Shown one piece after another: positions 1 to 5,331 of a stretch of 10,484 bases of DNA. This stretch comes from Promethearchaeota archaeon. GTDB taxonomy: Archaea; Asgardarchaeota; Lokiarchaeia; Sigynarchaeales; SOKP01. The DNA lies in assembly GCA_019057775.1 (NCBI GenBank), contig JAHLWT010000136.1, positions 1-10,484 of the forward strand. Reading direction: 5' to 3'. The notes beneath the pieces were generated by a model. That model was not told where the DNA came from and did not search any database. It worked only from the letters and a program-made list of their open reading frames with translations. Within the stretch, counting starts at the first letter, position 1, and each line of letters starts with the position of its first letter. Both the position numbers and the translations under genes were made by a program.

Positions 1-19
1 GAATTTAATAAGGAAATCA

Positions 20-106
20 ATGATTAAGAATTTTGAAGTAAGGATTAACTTTCCAAGGAAACTTATAACAGAAGGATATTACAAGCCTTCAAATACGATT
101 TTATAA
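20..106 (+). CDS. possible 28-aa small ORF (weak)
   Basis: A 28-codon plus-strand frame opens with ATG behind an AAGGA-like ribosome site and ends in TAA. Its start overlaps the stop (25-27) of a frame entering from the left edge, which reads EFNKEIND, so it may be the second cistron of an operon whose bulk is outside the window. The composition (MIKNFEVRINFPRK...) is protein-like but far too short to recognise. It converges on the TFB gene. It could equally be chance in AT-rich DNA. Confidence 0.2.
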   Translation: MIKNFEVRINFPRKLITEGYYKPSNTIL

Positions 107-158
107 AAATATAGGAAATAAAAAAATTAAAAGATTAAAAATGAATTACATTCTTTTA
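107..158 (-). terminator. T-rich stretch downstream of TFB
   Basis: Read on the minus strand, the sequence just past the tfb tail contains several T runs (TTTTT, TTTT, TTTTTTT). Oligo-T tracts without a hairpin are the usual archaeal intrinsic terminators. The region is AT-rich throughout, so specificity is low. Confidence 0.3.
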
Positions 159-351
159 TTAACATTTCTGGTTTTCGGATTTTATAAAGTGCTCGATTTC
201 TCTCGTTTTATACCGTATCGTCTCTTCCCAAGCCCCGGTCATTTTTGCAAGTGTTTTCTGAGTTATTTTGATATTTTCTTTTTTACAAATTGAATAGATT
301 ATTGAAGCAATTAATGATTTCGGTTCCTCTACCATTAATAAAACTGAAGGG
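159..351 (-). pseudogene. tfb: out-of-frame C-terminal part of TFB cyclin fold 2
   Basis: In the frame +1 to the 263-aa TFB reading, the minus strand encodes LMVEEPKSLIASIIYSICKK, then KITQKTLAKMTGAWEETIR and YKTREIEHF, ending in TAA at 159-161. This matches the normal TFB C-terminus (the pattern IAAAAIYxA...ITQKEIAEVAxVTExTIRNRYKE). Joining the frames gives about 304 aa, the expected family length, and the full span is one base longer than a multiple of three, consistent with a single inserted base. Dropping one base of the GGG run at 349-351 (CCC in the sense direction) gives a smooth join, LNSLPSVLLMVEEPKS. True mutation, +1 recoding and a sequencing indel cannot be told apart here. Confidence 0.8.
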
Positions 352-1074
352 TAGACTATTTAAAATGGAAAGAACTTTCTGCTCTATTTTAAAACTTAAC
401 TGTAATTCATTAATATATCTTGAAACAAATAGAACTGGTTCTAAGGGAGGAACTTTAAGATTAAATTCTTTGGCTAATAACTTATAAAACTTTATAACCA
501 CTTTATCATCAGTAGATCCTTCTTTAACTATTTCTTTAAACGAAATAGGAATTTTAGATTTCCTACAAGCATAATAAAGACATGCAGAAATCCCTGCAAT
601 GATAGATCTGCCCTTTATAAAATCCTTCCTCAAAGCCTTTCTATAAAGAAGAATTGTATTTTTTCTTATATAATATGGGAGGCGTAGGGTGCTACTCATT
701 TGCTTCAATACCCTTATTGCGATTAGCAGATTTCTTACTCCGCTATCATTATTATGGTAATTCAATCTTGCAATTCGCTTAAAATTATAATCAGGTGTCT
801 CATTTATATTTATTATCGTATGGAAATTAAATCTTGGAGTAAAAAGTATATCAACAAACTCAGACCTAGCCCCATCTCTTATTTCTTCATAAGAAAACAT
901 ATTTCTCTCAAGATGAGAGATATCTAATGCTTTTTCGCTTATTATTAATCCACAATATTCACAAATAGTATCGCCTCTAGATGAATCTGAAATAATAGTG
1001 ATTTTTTTACATTCAGAACATAATAATAATCCCGGATTATTTTCAAATGGAGTTATGCTTATAGTTTGAGTCAT
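283..1074 (-). CDS. tfb: transcription initiation factor B (TFB/TFIIB family), frameshifted near its 3' end
   Basis: TFB binds the TBP-TATA complex and recruits RNA polymerase in archaea. An N-terminal zinc ribbon is seen with C19-x2-C22 and C38-x2-C41-G. A linker with an NMFSYEEIRDGARSE stretch occupies the B-reader position. Cyclin fold 1 (about 95-175) contains GRSIIAGISACLYYACR near residues 155-171, the TFB signature. Cyclin fold 2 begins near 190 but the frame stops early: 263 aa against roughly 300 for the family. The missing end is in the next frame (separate entry), so this is a frameshifted gene or an assembly error. It starts 15 nt after the stop of the 451-aa gene, probably in one operon. 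Mobile archaeal elements sometimes carry TFB homologues, which may redirect host transcription. Confidence 0.9.
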   Translation of the reverse strand: MTQTISITPFENNPGLLLCSECKKITIISDSSRGDTICEYCGLIISEKALDISHLERNMFSYEEIRDGARSEFVDILFTPRFNFHTIININETPDYNFKRIARLNYHNNDSGVRNLLIAIRVLKQMSSTLRLPYYIRKNTILLYRKALRKDFIKGRSIIAGISACLYYACRKSKIPISFKEIVKEGSTDDKVVIKFYKLLAKEFNLKVPPLEPVLFVSRYINELQLSFKIEQKVLSILNSLPFSFINGRGTEIINCFNNLFNL

Positions 1075-1089
1075 AAAATGTTAAGTTCT

Positions 1090-2445
1090 TTATTTTGAAA
1101 TATCAATATTTCTGGGATTGTTAAAATCAATTTTAAATTGCTTGGCTTTATTTGAATAGTTGTCAAACACCAGAAGAATTAATTGTACGTCATAATCTAA
1201 TTGTGATAATACCGCTGTTTCTAATTCTGGCCTTAGTTCCTCTTTTTTTAACCAATATGGCTTACGGTTAATTTTGATATTTTTAAGAGAATAAATATAA
1301 AGCCCCTTATCATCTTTAGTGTAAGCTAAAATATCAGACTCCCCTTTACCTGCTTCTTTCTTGACTAGTTTAAACAATTTGGATTCTAACAATCTTTTAT
1401 AGACGAAATTCTCAAATTCTTTCCCTTGATAAAAATTAATGGCACTCTGAACTTTCTTCACAACCATACTTATCGAATTAAACTTAATTCCAAAATTCTC
1501 TGCAAGTTCATCTAGATACTTCCCTTTTTGTCTTTCTTGATAAATAACTAAGTCTCTGTCTATATCAAACCATTTTTCATTTTTTCTAATCGATTTAAAG
1601 ATTTGTCCCTCAGGAATTTTAAAGTCTCTAAAATCTAAGTCCTCAATAGATTCTGGATGTTTTCGTCTCCCCTCACATTCGATATCATCTTCGTAATTAA
1701 CAATGTCATCATTAATTATATATAATTGCCTGGAAACTAGATAACCTTGAGCTATTATATTTTTACATAACTTAAGTTTAAGCATAGTAAAAAGGACACA
1801 CCTTTCCCAACCAAGTAATTCATAAGAATCTAATCGATTCAGCTCTGGTAGACCTTTCAAAGATTTAAGTCTCACTTCAAATTCCTTAATAAGTTCCAAG
1901 TTTTTTTGAATTGTATTATATTCGAATAAAATTAACACATCACCATACCACGAATCAAACAAATTATAGTAATTGTTCAATTGTTCTTTTGTAGTCCCAA
2001 GAGGGATCTTATAATGAAGTAACTTGTACAATCGTTCTAGTTTCTTATTATCTTTTTCATATTCTCTACTTTTGAGATATTCTTTATCATTTTTTCGTTT
2101 TTTCTGTTTGTAATAGATATTATATTGAATATTTTCAAAAACAGCTAAATAATGACCTAAAATATTATAAACATCAATATCTCTATCTGATTCTTTAAGA
2201 TATTTCACCCTTATTTCTAACTGTGGTTCATAAGCTTGGATTAATTTGGGATCATTGGAATAAACGATCTCATCATGTTTTTTGATATATTCCTCATACC
2301 AAGAATCAGGCTTTACATTTGAGGGTGTTTTTAATTTTAATGTATGTGGTATGCTAGTACGAAGATGTTTTATTTCTATCATAACAATTTCACAATGTTG
2401 AAGTTTTTTCAGTATTTTTTGAATAAATATAATACATTTTTCCAT
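1090..2445 (-). CDS. 451-aa protein with C-terminal HTH and PD-(D/E)XK nuclease-like domain
   Basis: The N-terminal two thirds is charged, largely helical and unrecognised. Near residues 310-340, LDELAENFGIKFNSISMVV reads as a helix-turn-helix. After it come GKEFENFVYKRLLE, a GKGESDILAYTKDD segment and YIYSLKN: the E...D...x-x-K order of the PD-(D/E)XK restriction-endonuclease-like fold, with the K of SLK as the candidate catalytic lysine and S where E/Q/D is more common. A DNA-binding protein with an active or degenerate nuclease domain is inferred; target unknown. The listed start (MEKCIIFIQ) lacks a clear ribosome site. Met22 (MIEIKHLR) is an alternative. The stop is 15 nt upstream of the TFB start, suggesting co-transcription. 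Confidence 0.8.
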   Translation of the reverse strand: MEKCIIFIQKILKKLQHCEIVMIEIKHLRTSIPHTLKLKTPSNVKPDSWYEEYIKKHDEIVYSNDPKLIQAYEPQLEIRVKYLKESDRDIDVYNILGHYLAVFENIQYNIYYKQKKRKNDKEYLKSREYEKDNKKLERLYKLLHYKIPLGTTKEQLNNYYNLFDSWYGDVLILFEYNTIQKNLELIKEFEVRLKSLKGLPELNRLDSYELLGWERCVLFTMLKLKLCKNIIAQGYLVSRQLYIINDDIVNYEDDIECEGRRKHPESIEDLDFRDFKIPEGQIFKSIRKNEKWFDIDRDLVIYQERQKGKYLDELAENFGIKFNSISMVVKKVQSAINFYQGKEFENFVYKRLLESKLFKLVKKEAGKGESDILAYTKDDKGLYIYSLKNIKINRKPYWLKKEELRPELETAVLSQLDYDVQLILLVFDNYSNKAKQFKIDFNNPRNIDISK

Positions 2446-2729
2446 TTAAAAAATTACTTCAAACTTCGTCACTTCGGGAGTTCTTTTGAATGTCCTTACC
2501 TAGCGGTAAATCCAATTTTTATTATCTTCTATTATAAAAGATTAGATTTCGTATATTTTTATAGTTATAATTACATTAAAACGTATAAGGGTTTTAAATA
2601 ATCGCTTAGCCCATCAATTCATCGTTTATTGAAATTTGTAGATGTGTTAATAAAATAAGGGTAGAATGTTTGATTACAGCAAACCTTAAAGTTTCATTCA
2701 AGCTCACTATAGAATAAGAGGATTTTAGC
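2446..2729. other. intergenic region upstream of the 451-aa gene
   Basis: No convincing gene on either strand. It should hold the minus-strand promoter of the 451-aa/TFB operon: a TATA-like CTTTTATAATAG (minus sense) lies near 2530-2542, though about 90 nt from the start codon. A plus-strand open frame at 2344-2601 overlaps the real gene antisense and is not considered coding. The right end could act as leader for the mini-CRISPR, but no leader motif is recognisable. Confidence 0.4.
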
Positions 2730-2819
2730 GTAATTCCCCCATACATAAGGATTAGAAGGTTTCCGACCTATACTGAAAAATAGTACTGGTGTAATTCCCC
2801 CATACATAAGGATTAGAAG
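2730..2819 (+). CRISPR. mini-CRISPR: two identical 29-nt repeats, one 32-nt spacer
   Basis: Repeat 1 (2730-2758) and repeat 2 (2791-2819) are identical over 29 nt. They begin GTAATTCCCCC and end AAGGATTAGAAG. The 3' end resembles the ATTGAAA(C/G)-type ends of archaeal type I/III CRISPR repeats, so the array probably reads on the plus strand. The 32-nt spacer (2759-2790) does not resemble the repeat and has no match seen in this window. Flanks on both sides diverge at once. No cas gene is present. Single-spacer, Cas-less arrays are known from archaeal viruses, where they use the host machinery against related viruses. A chance direct duplication cannot be fully excluded. Confidence 0.7.
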
Positions 2820-2891
2820 AACAATGCTTTAGTTTCAGTTTCGATTAACATATAAATTAATGCATAATCTCGTACACTCCAACGAGATTGT

Positions 2892-3110
2892 TCATATGAC
2901 ATTTACTGCCCCATTTCCTAATTGTTCTTTTAATTGTTTAACCTTTTCAAGTCCTCTATTATAAAAATCAGTTAATTTTGATTCTAATTCACCAAATAAA
3001 ACAATCTCTGCATAATCTAATAAGGTGAAATTTGATACTTCATTTCCATCAAATTCTAATTTCCCTATAGTTAAGCCAAGTGAATATCTGTCTTCTGAGT
3101 TGTGAGGCAC
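2892..3110 (-). CDS. 72-aa hypothetical protein
   Basis: Not recognised. GTG start, read as Met, with GGAG on the minus strand at 3121-3124, 10 nt away, which supports this start. The protein is mildly acidic with no membrane segment. A short beta-like N-terminal half (YSLGLTIGKLEFDG) is followed by helices with charged heptad-like spacing (LLDYAEIVLFGELESKLTDFYNRGLEKVKQLKEQLG). It stands alone: the nearest gene downstream on its strand is 447 bp away, across the mini-CRISPR. Amino-acid composition looks coding rather than AT-rich noise. Confidence 0.65.
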   Translation of the reverse strand: MPHNSEDRYSLGLTIGKLEFDGNEVSNFTLLDYAEIVLFGELESKLTDFYNRGLEKVKQLKEQLGNGAVNVI

Positions 3111-3124
3111 TATTTATCAACTCC

Positions 3125-3450
3125 TTTTTTTAAATATATTTGATATTAATAATAAAATCATTATTTATCATTATAAAACTTGTTTTAAACTTTAAACTTT
3201 AATGTCCTGTGAGTGTTTTTTCTCAATTCCAGAAATAAAATTTTTTTTTACTCTCCAGGGAATTTTTGATCTCAGGATGGCCATCTTTTTTTACCCTAAA
3301 ATTCTAATATTCTAATAAATATTTTTCAATTTTCTTAGATCTTGCTAAATCATCATTTCATTATTTTTAATAATTAAATGATCATTTCTAGGCATTTTTA
3401 GAGTAATATATGGTACCATGTTGTTTTATTTTAAAATAAGAGCATGTACC
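3125..3450. other. AT-rich intergenic region with palindromes and left inverted element
   Basis: No gene seen. The region opposite the 72-aa gene start has minus-strand TATA-like AT tracts (3130-3185) that may be its promoter. A 10-bp palindrome GATGGCCATC is at 3276-3285, inside the left copy of an inverted element (see 3253-3285). Before the decayed gene lie ATGGTACCAT (3410-3419) and the 14-bp palindrome TTATTTTAAAATAA (3426-3439), followed by GCATGTACCATG, forming an imperfect large dyad around 3410-3453. Confidence 0.45.
3253..3285 (+). repeat. left copy of imperfect inverted flanking element
   Basis: CTCCAGG followed by AATTTTTGATC and TCAGGATGGCCAT. The reverse complement recurs at 4336-4384 with about 17 extra bases inside. 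The two copies face each other around the decayed gene and the six-repeat array. Confidence 0.4.
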
Positions 3451-3633
3451 ATGAAGTTAGATCATTTTGAAATATCAATATATCACCCCTGCACAGAGGG
3501 ATCAAAAATATTGAAAATCATTTGACAATTGGAAAATCAACTTCATCTGATAGAGATAAAATATTAAGAGAAAATGACTTGTATTGGCATCCTCGTGAAA
3601 ATATAACTCAAAAGGAGTACTGGAAGAAAAAGA

Positions 3634-3656
3634 AAGGTTCGCCCCCACCGAACCTT
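3634..3656 (+). repeat. 8-bp hairpin with C-rich loop
   Basis: AAGGTTCG, a seven-base loop CCCCCAC, then CGAACCTT: perfect 8-bp arms in otherwise AT-rich DNA. It lies within the decayed gene. Confidence 0.6.
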
Positions 3657-3831
3657 AGAAACAGAGGATACCCGTGATAATTAAAGACCACGTAAAATAC
3701 ACCTTTTTGAAATCTCTTTATGAAATGGAAGGAATAGGGCATAATGCTGCAAGTACAAGAATTAAAAATATGGGGCTTAGGGACGAATTTATCAACCCTC
3801 TTGAAGAGTGCTCCTATGATGATATCCGGCA

Positions 3832-3883
3832 TTCTCCTCAAATATCTAAATATTGGATATTTGAGAAGAAGCGGGGACGTCCC
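3832..3883 (+). repeat. 15-bp near-perfect inverted repeat plus GGGACGTCCC palindrome
   Basis: The arms 3832-3846 and 3856-3870 are complementary at 14 of 15 positions around a 9-nt AT loop. Directly after is the 10-bp perfect palindrome GGGACGTCCC (3874-3883), the first of a run of GGG...CCC dyads that continues into the repeat array. Confidence 0.65.
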
Positions 3884-3921
3884 TATACTTTTAATCCCTA
3901 CACGCATGGGAAATATAAAAA

Positions 3922-3937
3922 TACGGGTATACCCGTA
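3922..3937 (+). repeat. 16-bp perfect palindrome in interval 1
   Basis: TACGGGTATACCCGTA, inside the interval between array copies 1 and 2. Confidence 0.8.
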
Positions 3938-3972
3938 CTTTCAAAATTGTTATCCATACGTGCATGGGAAAT

Positions 3973-3990
3973 ATACTGGGATCCCAGTAT
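3973..3990 (+). repeat. 18-bp perfect palindrome in interval 2
   Basis: ATACTGGGATCCCAGTAT, which begins in the last bases of array copy 2 and fills the first half of interval 2. Confidence 0.8.
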
Positions 3991-4105
3991 TTTTTCATAA
4001 TATAAATTGTTATCCATACGTGCATGGGAAATATAACTGAAACTAATTCCTGTATAAGTCCCACCACTTGTTATCCATACGTGCATGGGTAAAATGTCTT
4101 TTTCG

Positions 4106-4127
4106 AAATTCGTGACGCCACGAATTT
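4106..4127 (+). repeat. 9-bp inverted repeat in interval 4
   Basis: AAATTCGTG, a four-base loop ACGC, then CACGAATTT. Interval 5 has a smaller relative, GGGG-ATA-CCCC at 4179-4189, while interval 3 has no clear dyad. Confidence 0.75.
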
Positions 4128-4216
4128 TCTAAACTCCATACGTGCATGGGTAAAATTCAAGATTATTTTATAAAAAGTGGGGATACCCCTAAACTCCATA
4201 CGTGCATGGGTAAAAT

Positions 4217-4779
4217 ACTAATTTTCTCTTAACCTATGATGTGTAGAAAGAAAATCATATTATTTGGTATTTTACTCCTGAAGATTTTTTTAAGAAAATT
4301 AAAATCAAAATTTTATTTCTCCTGAGAAATTTTTTATGGCCATCCTGAAGATCAAATTTTTAAAAATTTATTCAGGTCCAGGAGAATTTTTTTGAAATTT
4401 TGTTCCGGAGAAAAATTTATTATTAGATTTCCAATGGAAAATATTAACTTTTTTGTTAAAAATAAAAATTCACGTAAAGAAGTGTTATTATAATAACATA
4501 TATCTATTATTAAATTAATTATAGATCATGGAAAAAATAAGGATTTCTCTTAGTAATTAATAAACTAATCAAAAATAAGAGAAAAGAAAAATTTACATTT
4601 TACTAGTAGGGTATGTTTTTTTTCACTTTTTTGTTTTTGACATCTCTTAATCCATAGAACTTCAGGGGATATGTATAAAATATTATAACTTATTAAACTT
4701 TCTTTTCGACAAAATTCTGCCATTTTATTATATTTGGTTAAATGTTATTATGAATTTGAGTCTATTGTTTATTAACTCG
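4217..4779. other. AT-rich non-coding region
   Basis: No gene seen on either strand. From 4275 to 4410 short dyads followed by T runs recur: CTCCTGAAGATTTTTTT, TTTCTCCTGAGAAATTTTTT (a 6-bp palindrome plus T run, terminator-like) and TTCCGGAGAAAAATTT. Near 4500-4519 is ATATCTATTATTAAATTAAT, which recurs with one change at 5054-5073, so this AT-rich box flanks the 21-bp array on both sides. No promoter could be assigned with confidence. Confidence 0.45.
4336..4384 (-). repeat. right copy of imperfect inverted flanking element
   Basis: On the minus strand it reads CTCCTGG ... AATTTTTAAAAATTTGATC TTCAGGATGGCCAT, matching the left element at 3253-3285 apart from an internal insertion. No target-site duplication is obvious. 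Confidence 0.4.
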
Positions 4780-4988
4780 CTTGTAAATTCGTGATTTTTC
4801 TTGTAAAATCACCTAAATATCTTGTAAAATCACCTAAATATCTTGTAGGATATTATAAAATAAGAGTAGAATTGATTTACAAGAAAAGTATATGTTTTTA
4901 CAAGAGAAATGTATTGATTTACAAGAAAATGGTATGGTTTTACAAGAGAAATGTATTGATTTACAAGAAAATGGTATGGTTTTACAAG
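4780..4988. repeat. inverted, helically phased CTTGTAAA/TTTACAAG array
   Basis: Left arm: CTTGTAAA or CTTGTAGG boxes begin at 4780, 4800, 4821 and 4842. Right arm: TTTACAAG boxes begin at 4876, 4897, 4918, 4939, 4960 and 4981, exactly 21 bp apart. The arms are reverse complements of each other around about 4863. Larger units are a 21-bp direct repeat on the left and a 42-bp tandem unit on the right, made of alternating GATTTACAAGAAAA and TTTTACAAGAGAAA versions. One more CTTGTAAAA is at 5181. Two-turn phasing on one DNA face is typical of cooperative protein binding, as in plasmid iterons and centromeres. The AT-rich flanks and the nearby MCM operon suggest an origin; a partition site or operator is also possible. 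Confidence 0.75.
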
Positions 4989-5250
4989 AGATTAACAAAA
5001 GATTAGTTTAGAGCTATAATAATTTGCTTAATAATTTTCTATTGTAATATCTTATATCTATTATTGAATTAATCAAAATATATCTAAAAAACGATTAATT
5101 CTTTAGATATTTATATTATAATATTTTAAAATAAGATTTAAAAAAAGGAATTTGAAAAAAAACCCATATAATGTTCACAACTTGTAAAAGTTTTTAAGAA
5201 ATTACAGGTAGAATTTAGAAATTATTTTAATATGCAAAATGCCCTGTGAA
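4989..5250. other. AT-rich non-coding flank of the array
   Basis: No gene seen. It contains ATATCTATTATTGAATTAAT (5054-5073, a near copy of 4500-4519), a dyad ATATCTAAA...TTTAGATAT (about 5080-5112) and an extra CTTGTAAAA box at 5181. Very high A+T would suit a DNA-unwinding element. Confidence 0.4.
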
Positions 5251-5306
5251 TTTTATCTCCAGATAAAAAATTTAAAAAAAGTAATTTAAAAAAAAACAAA
5301 AAATTA
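5251..5306 (-). terminator. terminator downstream of the replication operon
   Basis: On the minus strand, just after the 196-aa gene, come TTTTTTG and a run of nine T (5289-5297), then TTTTTTT (5274-5280), then a hairpin with arms TTTTATC/GATAAAA and loop TGGA (5251-5268). Oligo-T tracts end archaeal transcripts; the hairpin is past the T runs and may serve the opposite strand or be incidental. Confidence 0.5.
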
Positions 5307-5331
5307 TGATTTTTTCTTCCAATCCTTTATT

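Larger units (their letters stand above)
3451..3910 (+). pseudogene. decayed gene, three consecutive frames
   Basis: Protein-like sequence continues across three plus-strand frames. Frame A starts at ATG 3451 and reads MKLDHFEISIYHPCTEG before a stop at 3523-3525. Frame B then reads through SDRDKILREN, DLYWHPRENITQKEYW and GSPPPNLRNRGYP to TGA at 3675-3677. Frame C follows from about 3674 with LKSLYEMEGIGHNAAS, NPLEECSYDDIRHSP and YWIFEKKRGRP before running into the repeat array. Each step is a -1 shift. The B/C junction is a GTGA start-stop overlap with an upstream GAGG, so C could also be a coupled second gene. KKRGRP looks like an AT-hook. The family is not recognised. Dyads inside the block (3634-3656, 3832-3870) are an alternative reason for its sequence constraint. 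Confidence 0.45.
3888..4216 (-). CRISPR. six-copy CRISPR-like array, 58-61 nt period, palindromic spacers
   Basis: Copies lie at 3888-3916, 3946-3974, 4006-4034, 4067-4095, 4129-4156 and 4189-4216. Five share the core TCCATACGTGCATGGG; the leftmost has three core changes. Copies 2 and 3 are identical over 32 nt, 5 and 6 over 28 nt, and 4 is a hybrid of both versions. Intervening segments are 29, 31, 32, 33 and 32 nt and unrelated to each other, as in CRISPR. On the minus strand the repeats run ATTTTACCCATGC...ATGGAGTTTAG or ...GGATAACAAG; the leftmost ends GGGATTAAAAG, close to the mini-CRISPR end GGATTAGAAG. A degenerate left copy fits a leader-distal end on the minus strand. Against ordinary CRISPR: unequal repeats, palindromes in most spacers, no cas genes. 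An iteron or promoter array is the alternative. Confidence 0.55.

Noticed and set aside
290..487. 65-aa plus-strand open frame within tfb
   Set aside because: Antisense to the clear TFB cyclin fold; no family resemblance.
2344..2601. 85-aa plus-strand open frame
   Set aside because: Partly antisense to the 451-aa gene, low-complexity F/Y/N-rich composition, no ribosome site.
3630..3660. GGTTCG resembling a tRNA T-loop
   Set aside because: It is part of an 8-bp hairpin with a C-rich loop; no acceptor, D or anticodon arms can be placed around it.
3608..4086. Open frames at 3608-3907(-), 3744-4040(+) and 3898-4086(-)
   Set aside because: They overlap the decayed gene and the repeat array. Their proteins are translations of the repeats (YPYVHGKY, ISHARMDNN) or antisense shadows.
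4300..4345. Hairpin plus T run as an intrinsic terminator
   Set aside because: TTTCTC-CT-GAGAAA with TTTTTT looks terminator-like, but no gene ends nearby and similar dyads recur through the region, so it is reported only as part of that motif family.
4780..4988. Canonical archaeal ORB or mini-ORB origin boxes
   Set aside because: The CTTGTAAA/TTTACAAG boxes lack the G-rich element and core of ORB sequences, and no orc1/cdc6 gene is in the window.
4791..5006. 71-aa open frame rich in IYKK/FYKR repeats
   Set aside because: It is the 21-bp array read in frame: because 21 is a multiple of three, the repeat cannot create stops. It has no ribosome site and its product is pure repeat.
2446..5330. 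cas genes accompanying the arrays
   Set aside because: No open frame in or near the region resembles Cas1, Cas2, Cas6 or an effector subunit; the 451-aa nuclease-like protein has an HTH/restriction-type layout instead.
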